Shown here piece after piece: positions 17,498 through 26,392 of a DNA stretch of 36,291 bases (within the stretch, counting starts at the first letter, position 1; each line of letters begins with the position of its first letter). Origin of the DNA: Gallionella sp. (GTDB lineage Bacteria; Pseudomonadota; Gammaproteobacteria; Burkholderiales; Gallionellaceae). The translations under genes were made by a program, and so were the position numbers. The stretch spans positions 1 through 36,291 of the forward strand of contig JAUSNM010000033.1 of NCBI GenBank assembly GCA_030645535.1, in the 5' to 3' direction. Under the pieces are notes generated by a model. That model saw only the letters and a list, made by a program, of their open reading frames with translations. It did not search any database and was not told the origin of the DNA.

Positions 17498-18241
17498 ATG
17501 GCCGCTTGGAATATTGGAAAAGTGGTTGAACACAAGCAATGGAGCAAAGCGCTGCATTCACTTTATGTTGAGGCCGATATCGAGCCCTTTGAGGCCGGCC
17601 AGTTCGTCAAAATAGCGCTGGAAATTAAAGGTGAAGCGATAGGACGGCCATATTCTTTGGTGAATCCGCCCGATAGCCGGCCATTGGAGTTCTTCTATAT
17701 TGAAGTGCCGAACGGGCAGCTGACTTCCCACCTGGTCAAGCTCATATCTGGTGATAAAATTCTGGTTGCGCCGCGTGCCAACGGCTTCATGATTCTCGAT
17801 GAAGTGCCTCAGGCCAGGCATTTGTGGCTGATGGCTACTGGCACAGGCGCAGGGCCTTTTCTCTCGATTCTGGCAACTGACAAACCCTGGCAGAACTTCG
17901 AACGCGTGGTGCTGGTATATGCCGTGCGGACCTTTTCCGAGCTCAGCTATCAGGAACGCATCTCGCAAATTTTAGCGAAACACCCGGGGCAATTTACCTT
18001 TATTCCATTTCTCAGCCGCGAGCCATCGGATTTCGCGCTGCCCGGTCGCATCCCGCAGGCGATTATCGACGGCCGACTGGAAGCGCATGCCGGTATAAAA
18101 ATCAGCACAGAAAACAGCCAGATCATGCTCTGCGGCAATCCAAAAATGGTAAAAGACACAACCAATGCGCTGATTGAGCGCGGTTTGAAAAAACACCATC
18201 GCTTTGATCCTGGCCAAATCACGGCTGAAAATTACTGGTAG
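17498..18241 (+). CDS. fpr: Ferredoxin/flavodoxin-NADP reductase
   Basis: A 247-residue Fpr-type reductase that exchanges electrons between NADPH and ferredoxin or flavodoxin. FAD binding is shown by GRPYSLVNPPDSRPLEF (about residues 48-64), NADP binding by ATGTGAGPFLSIL (about 113-125), with VYAVRTFSELSY and LCGNPKMVKDT following. The C-terminus ENYW matches the aromatic-ended tail of the bacterial Fpr group, which stacks on the flavin. AAGGAG at ideal distance decides the ATG at 17498, although the frame is open 11 codons further up. Length is right for the family. Position after the other FNR-type gene and downstream of the NADPH-making cluster suggests use of pentose-phosphate reductant, which is an inference. 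It ends with TAG. Confidence 0.92.
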   Translation: MAAWNIGKVVEHKQWSKALHSLYVEADIEPFEAGQFVKIALEIKGEAIGRPYSLVNPPDSRPLEFFYIEVPNGQLTSHLVKLISGDKILVAPRANGFMILDEVPQARHLWLMATGTGAGPFLSILATDKPWQNFERVVLVYAVRTFSELSYQERISQILAKHPGQFTFIPFLSREPSDFALPGRIPQAIIDGRLEAHAGIKISTENSQIMLCGNPKMVKDTTNALIERGLKKHHRFDPGQITAENYW

Positions 18242-18255
18242 GCGCAGAAAAGAGA

Positions 18256-18360
18256 ATGAGCAATTTCATCGAGCCTCGGTTCAAGCAGTATCCCTGGTTT
18301 GAGCGGCAGCTCATGCCGGTGCTGCGCGCACGAATCAAAGCCTTGTCCCGAGGTGTGTAA
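18256..18360 (+). CDS. Possible small protein, 34 aa
   Basis: A short frame fills the gap between fpr and the DUF488 gene. It starts 14 bases after the fpr stop, is preceded by the purine-rich AGAAAAGAG, and ends 5 bases before the next ATG. The product is basic (SNFIEPRFKQYPWFERQLM, then MPVLRARIKALSRGV) with no membrane segment and several aromatic residues. I do not recognise it. It could be a genuine small protein in the operon or the N-terminal stub of a lost gene. Tight packing between neighbours is the main argument for it. Confidence 0.4.
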   Translation: MSNFIEPRFKQYPWFERQLMPVLRARIKALSRGV

Positions 18361-18365
18361 AAATA

Positions 18366-18914
18366 ATGGTGAAGCAGGACTCTCAGCCTGTCGTATTGAC
18401 CGTGGGGCATTCGACGCGATCCCTGAAGGAGTTTATTGCTCTGCTCCAAACCCACGCGGCGACCCGGCTTATTGACGTGCGTACCGTGCCGCGCTCGCGC
18501 CATAACCCGCAGTTCAACCGCGACTCCTTGCAGGTCGCGCTTGAGGCCGCCGGTATTGGCTATATGCACGTCGCCGGCCTGGGGGGATTTCGCCGCACGC
18601 ATCCGGGGTCCGTGAATATGGGATGGCGAAATGTTTCCTTCCGCGGTTTCGCCGACTACATGCAGACCGCTGAATTTGCCGAAAATCTGGCCGAACTCAT
18701 CGAACGGGCAATGCAAGAACGAATCGCGCTGATGTGCGCCGAGGCTGTGCCGTGGCGTTGCCATCGTTCGTTGATCGCCGATGCGCTGGTGGTACACGGC
18801 ATTCGCGTGGAGGAAATCATCAGCGGTGCCCGACGCCAGGTGCACGCGCTGACTCCTTTTGCCAAGGTGGACGATATGACCATCACGTATCCGCTCCAGG
18901 AGTCGCCGCACTGA
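18366..18914 (+). CDS. DUF488 family protein
   Basis: A 182-residue protein of the DUF488 family. It begins with the family pattern LTVGHSTRSLKEFIALLQ, then LIDVRTVPRSRHNPQFNRD, and near the end has the conserved cysteine pair segment LMCAEAVPWRCHRSLIADAL, in which two Cys, one Glu and one His could form a metal or catalytic site. The biochemical function of the family is not established. The ATG at 18366 lies 5 bases after the stop of a 34-codon frame and has little Shine-Dalgarno, so coupling is likely. The next gene, glgP, starts 113 bp downstream with its own strong ribosome site. Confidence 0.88.
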   Translation: MVKQDSQPVVLTVGHSTRSLKEFIALLQTHAATRLIDVRTVPRSRHNPQFNRDSLQVALEAAGIGYMHVAGLGGFRRTHPGSVNMGWRNVSFRGFADYMQTAEFAENLAELIERAMQERIALMCAEAVPWRCHRSLIADALVVHGIRVEEIISGARRQVHALTPFAKVDDMTITYPLQESPH

Positions 18915-19027
18915 ATTTGCGGGGCAACGACAGCATCATCTCGCTGTGTGCGGGGGGTGTTGCCATTCGCACTCCAGATTATGCTGCCTGCGCTCGATTT
19001 CGAATCCACCAACTTAAAGGAGAAACC

Positions 19028-21571
19028 ATGAGTAAACAAGCAAGGGGTAATCACCCGCTATATGACCTTCTTCCCGCAGATGTCGAGGGATTCGAATCCC
19101 TGGTCGAGCTGGCACTGGATATGCGCTGGACGTGGAATCATGCCACTGATGAGGTGTGGCGGCAGCTGGATCCGGTGCTGTGGGATCTGACGCGCCACCC
19201 TTGCGATGTGTTGCAGACGGTCTCCCGGGAAAAGATCCGCAGCGCACTCGCTGATTCGGCCTTCCGCAAAAAGATAGATACCCTTTTGCAATCCAAGTTA
19301 CTGGTGGAGGAAGCGCCTGCATGGTTTCAGCAACAGCATCCTGAGGCACAGCTTAACTGCGTGGCGTATTTCAGCATGGAATTCATGTTGAGCGAAGCAC
19401 TCCCTATCTATTCGGGAGGGCTGGGCAACGTGGCCGGCGATCAACTCAAAGCCGCCAGTGATCTGGGTGTACCAGTGATTGGCGTGGGGCTGCTCTACCA
19501 GCAGGGCTATTTTCGCCAGGTGCTGGACAGGGATGGCGCGCAACTGGCTCTTTACCCGTATAACGATCCGGGGCAATTGCCGATCACCCCTTTGCGTAAA
19601 CCGAATGGTGAGTGGTTGCGATTAGAGATCGCGTTACCCGGTTACTCGCTCTGGCTGCGCACCTGGCAGGTTCAGGTCGGTCGGGTGAAGTTGTACCTGC
19701 TGGACAGCAATGACGTGGCGAATTACCCGGCCCATCGCGGGATCACCAGCGAGTTATACGGGAGTGGTTCGGAGTTGCGGTTAAAACAAGAGCTGGTACT
19801 CGGGCTCGGCGGGTGGCATTTGCTCCGCGCGCTCGACATACAGCCGGAAGTCTGTCACCTCAACGAAGGCCATGCTGCCTTCGCTGTGTTGGCACGCGCA
19901 CGGAATTTTATGGAGGAAACGGGTCAGTCTTTTGATGTAGCGCTGACGGTTACAAGAGCGGGCAACCTGTTCACCACGCACACGGCGGTGGATGCCGGCT
20001 TCGATCGTTTTGCTCCGGCGCTTATCGAACAATACCTCGGCGGGTACGCCGAAAAGCTTGGCATAACACTCCGCGACCTGTTAGCGCTCGGCCGCCAGAA
20101 TCCAAACGACACGTCAGAACCTTTCAATATGGCCTATCTCGCGATACGCGGGAGCGGGACGGTCAATGGCGTAAGTCGCTTGCATGGTCAGGTGAGCCGG
20201 CACCTGTTTGAGCCGCTCTTTCCGAACTGGCCGACCCAGGAGGTTCCCATCGGTTACATCACCAACGGAGTCCACATGCCGACCTGGGACTCCGCAGAGG
20301 CGGATGATCTTTGGACTGAGGCCTGTGGCAAGGACCGCTGGCTGGGAACGAGGGAAAACCTGGGGCAAGACTTACGCCGCGTTTCAGACGACAGGCTCTG
20401 GCAATTTCGTATCGCCGCCAGCCAGTCTTTTGTGACCTACGTGCGCGAGCGCTTGTCCAGACAACTGGCCGCCGCAGGCAGCACGTCTGAAGCTGTGGAG
20501 GAGGCGGGGCAAATTTTCGATCCCAACGTGTTGACCCTGGGGTTTGCGCGTCGCTTTGCCGCCTACAAGCGACCCAACATGCTGCTGCACGACCCGGAGC
20601 GATTGCTGCGTCTGTTGACTAATCCGCAACGCCCGGTACAGCTCATCTTAGCCGGCAAGGCCCATCCATCGGACCAATTCGGGCAGGACATGATAAAACA
20701 GTGGACGCAGTTCATCCGGCGTAACGACGCCCATCGCCATGTGATTTTCCTCAGTGATTACAATATGCTCTTGAGTGAGAACCTGGTGCAGGGGGTCGAT
20801 GTCTGGATCAACACGCCCCGGCGTCCCTGGGAGGCGTGTGGAACCAGCGGCATGAAGGTGCTGGTCAATGGCGGCCTCAATCTCTCGGAACTGGACGGCT
20901 GGTGGGCCGAGGCCTACACACCTGAGGTGGGATGGGCGTTGGGGGATGGACAGGAACATGGCGATGATCCGGCCTGGGATGCTATCGAAGCTTGCGCCCT
21001 CTATGACCTGCTCGAACGCGAGGTTATCCCCGAGTTCTACACTCGTGATGAACAGGGTATCCCCGGCGTCTGGGTGAACCGGATGCGAGAAAGCATGGCG
21101 CAACTGACGCCGCGTTTTTGCGCCAACCGCACGGTGTGCGAATACACTGAGCAACACTACCTCCCTGCGGCCTCAGCCTACCATGCGTGGGCTGCCGACA
21201 AAGGCGCCGTCGGCTTGCAGGTAGTTAATTGGCGGCACGCGCTGGAACAGAAATGGGCTGCACTACGCTTCGGTGAAGTAAATGTAGAGTCTGACGGCGA
21301 GCAACATATATTTGAGGTTCAAATGTATCTCGATGATCTCGAACCGGAGGCAGTGCGGGTTGAACTTTATGCTAACGGCGTAAATGGTGCGCTGCCTGTG
21401 CGAGTGGAAATGAAGCGTGTGCGTCAACTGGTGGGTGCAATAAACGGCTATGCCTATCGTGCGGGGGTGGCGGCAGATCGACCGGCGTCGGACTACACGG
21501 CGCGACTCATACCGCACCGCGATGGGGTGTCGGTTCCTCTGGAAGACGCGCACATCCTGTGGCAGCGGTGA
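19028..21571 (+). CDS. glgP: Alpha-glucan phosphorylase, long form with DUF3417 domain
   Basis: An 847-residue GT35 phosphorylase of the long alpha-glucan phosphorylase group, releasing glucose-1-phosphate from storage glucan in the cytosol. The N-terminal 120 residues (LALDMRWTWNHATDEVWRQL and following) match the DUF3417 domain that precedes the catalytic part in this group. Then come YFSMEFMLSEALPIYSGGLG, HLNEGHAAFA, RFAAYKRPNMLLHD, and the PLP lysine in ACGTSGMKVLVNGG (Lys610). Residues after about 720 form a C-terminal extension absent from short forms. The frame is open 98 codons further upstream within the DUF488 gene, but AAAGGAG before the ATG at 19028 and the family N-terminus fix this start. 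It is distinct from the partial phosphorylase at the left edge. Confidence 0.93.
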   Translation: MSKQARGNHPLYDLLPADVEGFESLVELALDMRWTWNHATDEVWRQLDPVLWDLTRHPCDVLQTVSREKIRSALADSAFRKKIDTLLQSKLLVEEAPAWFQQQHPEAQLNCVAYFSMEFMLSEALPIYSGGLGNVAGDQLKAASDLGVPVIGVGLLYQQGYFRQVLDRDGAQLALYPYNDPGQLPITPLRKPNGEWLRLEIALPGYSLWLRTWQVQVGRVKLYLLDSNDVANYPAHRGITSELYGSGSELRLKQELVLGLGGWHLLRALDIQPEVCHLNEGHAAFAVLARARNFMEETGQSFDVALTVTRAGNLFTTHTAVDAGFDRFAPALIEQYLGGYAEKLGITLRDLLALGRQNPNDTSEPFNMAYLAIRGSGTVNGVSRLHGQVSRHLFEPLFPNWPTQEVPIGYITNGVHMPTWDSAEADDLWTEACGKDRWLGTRENLGQDLRRVSDDRLWQFRIAASQSFVTYVRERLSRQLAAAGSTSEAVEEAGQIFDPNVLTLGFARRFAAYKRPNMLLHDPERLLRLLTNPQRPVQLILAGKAHPSDQFGQDMIKQWTQFIRRNDAHRHVIFLSDYNMLLSENLVQGVDVWINTPRRPWEACGTSGMKVLVNGGLNLSELDGWWAEAYTPEVGWALGDGQEHGDDPAWDAIEACALYDLLEREVIPEFYTRDEQGIPGVWVNRMRESMAQLTPRFCANRTVCEYTEQHYLPAASAYHAWAADKGAVGLQVVNWRHALEQKWAALRFGEVNVESDGEQHIFEVQMYLDDLEPEAVRVELYANGVNGALPVRVEMKRVRQLVGAINGYAYRAGVAADRPASDYTARLIPHRDGVSVPLEDAHILWQR

Positions 21572-21729
21572 TTCGATTGCGACAGATTATACCTCGATGA
21601 TCGCAACCTCTGCGCCTCAAAGCTCATCGCAAAGTTGAAATGCACACTCGCCTGCCGGCTCATCCGTCACAGGACAAGGCCCGAATTAGGAAATGACCCA
21701 AGCGGCATGTTAAGCTGTGGCCACCAAGA

Positions 21730-21748
21730 CGGGTTGATGTTAAACCCG
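21730..21748 (+). promoter_or_regulatory. Hairpin just upstream of the Pls-like gene
   Basis: CGGGTT (21730-21735) can pair with AACCCG (21743-21748) around a 7-base loop, ending 23 bases before the synthetase ATG. The start lacks a strong Shine-Dalgarno sequence, so this structure could influence initiation. The remainder of the 200-bp spacer after glgP shows no recognisable element. Confidence 0.3.
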
Positions 21749-21771
21749 CTGCCCACTTTGAGATTTCCGAT

Positions 21772-24700
21772 ATGATTCTGCGCGGCCCGCATCGCCCTGA
21801 CCTCTTCAGAAACGAAACCCTCCCCGACCTGCTTGAAGCCACCGCGATCAGCTTTCCCGACAAGACTGCGCTGATCTTCGGCGAGCGTACGATGAGTTAC
21901 GCAGAGTTAAATACCGCGGCAGACAGGGTCGCCAGTTGTCTGATTGGGCTTGGCGTGAGGCCGGGCCAGGTAGTGGGATTGTGGTTGCCGCGCGGACTGG
22001 AGCTGTTGATCGCACAGGCCGGCATTACCAAGGCGGGTGCCGCCTGGTTACCGTTTGATGCCGACACGCCGACAGTGCGGATAGACGTCTGCCTCGATGA
22101 TGCAGCGAGTCCGGGGCTGCTCACCTGCCGCTCGTTTTTGCCGTTGCCGGAAGATTACACCCGCCCCCTGTGGATACTGGAAGACCTGCTCGAATCACTG
22201 GCGGCCGATGCGCCGCTTGCCCGTCGGGGAGACGACTTTACGCCGGATAGTCCGGCCTATGTGATTTACACCTCAGGTTCGACCGGCAAGCCCAAGGGCA
22301 TTCTGGTGAATCACCGCAGCATCAGCCACTTCTTGCGCAGTGAGAACGAAGTGCTGGGCGTGCGCGAGAACGACCGTGTCTATCAGGGCTTCTCCGTTGC
22401 CTTCGACATGTCCTTCGAGGAAATCTGGATTTCCTATCTGGTTGGCGCAACGTTATGGCTCGCGCCGCGCGAAATCACAGGCGACCCGGACGCACTCTCG
22501 CTGGCGTTAGAAGACAACAAAATCAGCGTGTTGCATGCCGTACCCACCCTGCTCTCCCTGTTTCCGCGTGATGTCAGCGGCCTGCGCCTGATCAATCTCG
22601 GTGGCGAGATGTGTCCGCAGGCGCTGGTCGAACGCTGGGCAACACCTCTACGGCAGCTATTCAATACTTACGGACCGACCGAGGCGACCGTGTCGGCCAG
22701 TTTAGCCGAGTTGCATCGCGGCGAGCCTGTCACCATAGGCCGCCCGCTGCCCAATTACGGTCTGCTGGTGGTGGATGCCGAACTCAAGTTGCTGCCACAG
22801 GGGGATACCGGTGAGCTGTGCATCATCGGCCCCGGGGTTTCCCAGGGCTATCTTGGACGCCCTGATCTGACCGCTGAAAAATTCGTTGCCAATCCCTATG
22901 CACAGAGCGAGCATGAAGCCCGCCTGTATCACACAGGCGACTTGGCGCGCATCGACGAAGCCGGCAACATTCAGTGTCTTGGCCGCGTCGATGACCAGAT
23001 CAAAATCCGTGGTTATCGGGTGGAACTGGGCGAAATCGAGTCCGTGTTAGCCCGTGAACACGGCATCGGTGCTGCTGCTGTCATCGTCATGATGGCGGGT
23101 GACGTGGAACAGTTGGTGGCCTTCTATGTTGCCAATGCGGATGCCGCGCCGGCAGCTTCCGAACTGCGTAAGAATCTTGCTGCCCAACTGCCACCCTACA
23201 TGGTGCCGGCGCGTTTCGAAGCGGTACAGATACTGCCACGCCTGACCTCCGGCAAGATCGACCGCAAGGCGCTGCGTGCGCTGCCGCTGACGGATGCGAA
23301 TACCCATATAGAGGATGAGTCCGACATCCCCGGGTGCCCAGCTGAAGAGACTTTATTTACGGCCTTGAGACAGTTGTTTCCCGGACAACCTTTACTGAGG
23401 GCAGCAGATTTCTTTACCGATCTCGGCGGACATTCCCTGTTAGCTGCCAGGCTTGTATCGAAGCTGCGCGAAGATAGCCGTTTTGCCAACGTGACGGTAC
23501 ACGACATCTACTGCGAGCGCCAAATTGGCGCCATCGCCGCAGCCTTGGCGAAAAAAGAAATATCGGGCTTAGCCGCGACACCCGAAATCGTGGAAACGCC
23601 CAGGTTGCGCCGGATTCTGTGCAGTCTTGCCCAGGCCGCCACACTGCCCCCGCTGGTATGCCTGAAGATGGCGCAATGGTTGTCGCCCTTCTTCACCTAT
23701 CACTATTTCACCGGCGACGAAGGCGACAGCATGACGCGCGCCATTCTCGCAGCGCTGCTGGTTTATCTGCTGGCCAACTTCGGCAGCTTCCTGTTTGTCA
23801 TCGCCGCCAAGTGGCTGGTGGTAGGCCGTCTGAAACCCGGACGGTATCCGCTGTGGGGGGTAATGTATTTCCGCTGGTGGCTGGCAGACCGGATTTCTGA
23901 CGTCCCGCCCCGTCACCTGCTGTCCGGCTCGTCACTCAATGCGATGTATCTGCGCGCCCTGGGAGCGAAGGTAGGCCAGGACGTACTCATCGGCGCTTTG
24001 TTCATTCGGGCACCCGACCTGCTTTGCATCGGCAACGGCGTCTCGATAGGCTCTGCGGTGAATTTCGAGAACGCCCGTGTCGAACGCGGCGAGCTGATTC
24101 TGGGCACGATCAACATAGGCAATGAGGCGGTGGTGGATTCCTATGCAGTCATGGAAGGCGACACGACGCTTGGCGACTATGCACATCTCGGCGGGCTTTC
24201 GTCGTTGACAACCGGACAACAAGTGCCGGCAAAGCAGCACTGGGCAGGTTCTCCCTCGCATTTTGCAGCCGATGTTGATCTGGCTGATCGCCGGCCGCGC
24301 ATGCAAATTTCCGCCAGCCGCCGTGCAATGGAAACGCTGTTCTACTTTCTGGGTGCCAACATGGTGGCCGTGGTGTTCTTCCTGCCGGTATTCCCCAGTT
24401 TCATCCTGATCGACTATCTGGATGCACGCTGGCTAAAAGATGTGGATGCCCATCTTGCCCCCATGAGCGCGTTTTTCACCTTTTTGCTGCTGTCGATTCC
24501 TGCCAGCGCGGTACTGGTGCTGGCCACCGTACTGGCCTCGACCGGCTTTCGCTGGCTGGTACTGCCCAGGCTTAAAGCCGGCACCTGGTCTGTACACAGC
24601 GCGGTGTATTTTGGCAAATGGCTGGGCAACCAGATTCAGGAATCCAGCCTGTTTGTGTTGCACGGACTGTATGCCACCGTGTATGCGCCCTGGTGGTACC

Positions 24701-25749
24701 GCCTGCTCGGCGCCCGCGTCGGTTCCGGCACTGAAATTTCTACCGCGCTGGGCGTGGTGCCGGACATGCTCTCCATCGGCACCGACAGCTTTGTGGCGGA
24801 TGGCGTGATGCTGGGCGATGAGCGCATCGAAGGCGGCTGGATGAGCTTGCGCCCCACAGTCATTGGCGATCGCACCTTCCTGGGTAACGGCGCCTTTGTG
24901 CCCGATGGCAGCGTGCTGCCCGACGATGTGCTGATCGGCGTGCAATCGAGTGTGCCGGAAAATAGTCGCATGCATCCGGGGGACACCTGGGTCGGTAACC
25001 CGCCTATCATTTTGCCGGCACGTGAACAGTTCGAAGGCTTCGATCCTAAGCTCACCTTTCACCCCAGCCTGACACGGCGTCTGAGCCGGGGATTCGTCGA
25101 AGGCTTGCGCATCGTCATGCCGATGGCCGTGGTGATCGCGGTGGGTTATCTCACCGTGGCGCTTGTGATGCCGTTAGCCGGCGCAGGACGCTTTGTGGAT
25201 ACCGCGCTGGCGTTGTCCCTGGCGGGTTTTCTCTACGGCGTAGGCTCCTTCCTGTTTGTGGTACTCATCAAGTGGCTGGTCGTAGGCCGTTACAAACCCC
25301 GTTCGGTGCCCATGTGGACAGCCTTTGTGTGGACCAGCGAGGCGGTCACGAATCTCTATGAATCCATCGCCGTACCCAATTTTGTGGACTTTTTGCGCGG
25401 CACGCCGATGTTGCCGCCCTGCATGCGCTTGCTCGGCTGCAAGACCGGTCGCGGGATTTACATGGATACCACCGCGTTCACCGAATTCGATTGCGTGAGC
25501 ATAGGCGACTACTCGACGCTGAATGCCTTGTGCGGCCCGCAGACCCACCTCTTCGAAGATCGCATCATGAAAATCGGCGCGGTGAGTATCGGTCGCGGCG
25601 TCACGATAGGTCCGCGCACCATCATCCTCTACGGCGCGCACATCGGCGATGGCGCATCACTCGGGCCGCTCAGTCTGATATTGAAGGGCGAAAATATCCC
25701 GCAGGGCACACGCTGGATCGGCTCTCCCGCAGAACCCTGGGCTGCCTGA
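21772..25749 (+). CDS. Pls-like membrane NRPS: adenylation, carrier, and membrane/beta-helix terminal region
   Basis: A 1325-residue single-module synthetase. Residues 1-510 are an adenylation domain with YTSGSTGKPKG (about 166-176), NTYGPTEA (298-305), YHTGD (near 386), GRVDDQIKIRGYRVELGE and the catalytic lysine in SGKIDRKAL (Lys495). A carrier domain follows with FFTDLGGHSLLAARL, Ser555 being the phosphopantetheine site. From about 620 on, five or six membrane helices alternate with three soluble left-handed beta-helix segments (about 724-827, 974-1078, 1218-1323). There is no HHxxxDG condensation domain and no thioesterase. This is the layout and length of epsilon-poly-L-lysine synthetase and of the uncharacterised NRPS terminal-domain family TIGR02353. 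Specificity positions read as D-M-E-H-I-L-T-V-S-K. Product unknown; a homopolymer or amino-acyl conjugate is inferred. A PPTase gene follows. Confidence 0.88.
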   Translation: MILRGPHRPDLFRNETLPDLLEATAISFPDKTALIFGERTMSYAELNTAADRVASCLIGLGVRPGQVVGLWLPRGLELLIAQAGITKAGAAWLPFDADTPTVRIDVCLDDAASPGLLTCRSFLPLPEDYTRPLWILEDLLESLAADAPLARRGDDFTPDSPAYVIYTSGSTGKPKGILVNHRSISHFLRSENEVLGVRENDRVYQGFSVAFDMSFEEIWISYLVGATLWLAPREITGDPDALSLALEDNKISVLHAVPTLLSLFPRDVSGLRLINLGGEMCPQALVERWATPLRQLFNTYGPTEATVSASLAELHRGEPVTIGRPLPNYGLLVVDAELKLLPQGDTGELCIIGPGVSQGYLGRPDLTAEKFVANPYAQSEHEARLYHTGDLARIDEAGNIQCLGRVDDQIKIRGYRVELGEIESVLAREHGIGAAAVIVMMAGDVEQLVAFYVANADAAPAASELRKNLAAQLPPYMVPARFEAVQILPRLTSGKIDRKALRALPLTDANTHIEDESDIPGCPAEETLFTALRQLFPGQPLLRAADFFTDLGGHSLLAARLVSKLREDSRFANVTVHDIYCERQIGAIAAALAKKEISGLAATPEIVETPRLRRILCSLAQAATLPPLVCLKMAQWLSPFFTYHYFTGDEGDSMTRAILAALLVYLLANFGSFLFVIAAKWLVVGRLKPGRYPLWGVMYFRWWLADRISDVPPRHLLSGSSLNAMYLRALGAKVGQDVLIGALFIRAPDLLCIGNGVSIGSAVNFENARVERGELILGTINIGNEAVVDSYAVMEGDTTLGDYAHLGGLSSLTTGQQVPAKQHWAGSPSHFAADVDLADRRPRMQISASRRAMETLFYFLGANMVAVVFFLPVFPSFILIDYLDARWLKDVDAHLAPMSAFFTFLLLSIPASAVLVLATVLASTGFRWLVLPRLKAGTWSVHSAVYFGKWLGNQIQESSLFVLHGLYATVYAPWWYRLLGARVGSGTEISTALGVVPDMLSIGTDSFVADGVMLGDERIEGGWMSLRPTVIGDRTFLGNGAFVPDGSVLPDDVLIGVQSSVPENSRMHPGDTWVGNPPIILPAREQFEGFDPKLTFHPSLTRRLSRGFVEGLRIVMPMAVVIAVGYLTVALVMPLAGAGRFVDTALALSLAGFLYGVGSFLFVVLIKWLVVGRYKPRSVPMWTAFVWTSEAVTNLYESIAVPNFVDFLRGTPMLPPCMRLLGCKTGRGIYMDTTAFTEFDCVSIGDYSTLNALCGPQTHLFEDRIMKIGAVSIGRGVTIGPRTIILYGAHIGDGASLGPLSLILKGENIPQGTRWIGSPAEPWAA

Positions 25750-25762
25750 AGCTGCGCAGCCC

Positions 25763-26338
25763 ATGCCTTTGAAACCCCTGATCTGGCCTGAACACCCTGC
25801 CTGGTTTGATCAAAACGGACTCGCTTTAGTCATATTGACGCTGCCAGCGGGTACCCTTCGATCAGATGCCAGATTGCGTGCAAGAGAGGTATTGCGTGAT
25901 TTTTCGAAACGTTTGCTTGATCTGCCTTTAGCGAAAATCGTGCTTGTTGAAGCTTCAAACGGACCGCTGCTAACAGGTGCGGATCGCGACATTCGGGTCA
26001 GTCTGAGTTATGCCGGCGACAAGGTGTTGATCGGCCTCTCCTGTGGCCGTGCGCTGGGCGTGGATATCGTGCAGATTGATCGCATTGCCGAAACACGGGC
26101 ATTATCCAGACTCTATCTGCCGCAAAGCGCCTGCGCGACGGTGCTCGAAGCCGCACCCGATCTCACAGATCAAAGTTTCGCATCAGGCTGGGCGCAGATG
26201 GAGGCATGCTGCAAAGCCTTGAGTTTACCGCTGGCAGAGATCGATGAGGAGCGGGAGAAAGCGTATGCAAACTGCGAGCTCGTCGATTGCGAGCAGATTA
26301 TTGGCTACCGGATGGCCGTTGCGATTATTCCCCAGTAA
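25763..26338 (+). CDS. Divergent Sfp-type 4'-phosphopantetheinyl transferase
   Basis: A 191-residue protein with the Sfp/AcpT pattern. ALGVDIVQIDRI (about residues 93-104) supplies the magnesium aspartate in GVDI, and WAQMEACCKALSLPL (about 142-156) corresponds to W-x-x-KEA-x-x-KA-G. Two usual features are altered: the SHS/SHT motif reads SLSYAG, and the lysine before EA is methionine. It would transfer the phosphopantetheine arm from coenzyme A to Ser555 of the synthetase encoded 13 nt upstream. The short gap and lack of a clear Shine-Dalgarno suggest translational coupling. The divergence raises the question of whether it is active. Placement beside a carrier-domain gene strongly supports the assignment. 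It is a little shorter than Sfp itself (about 225 residues). Confidence 0.78.
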   Translation: MPLKPLIWPEHPAWFDQNGLALVILTLPAGTLRSDARLRAREVLRDFSKRLLDLPLAKIVLVEASNGPLLTGADRDIRVSLSYAGDKVLIGLSCGRALGVDIVQIDRIAETRALSRLYLPQSACATVLEAAPDLTDQSFASGWAQMEACCKALSLPLAEIDEEREKAYANCELVDCEQIIGYRMAVAIIPQ

Positions 26339-26392
26339 TCAACTCCAGTTTGAGGGGACGGCGCAATTCATATACACTCGACATTACCTGAA

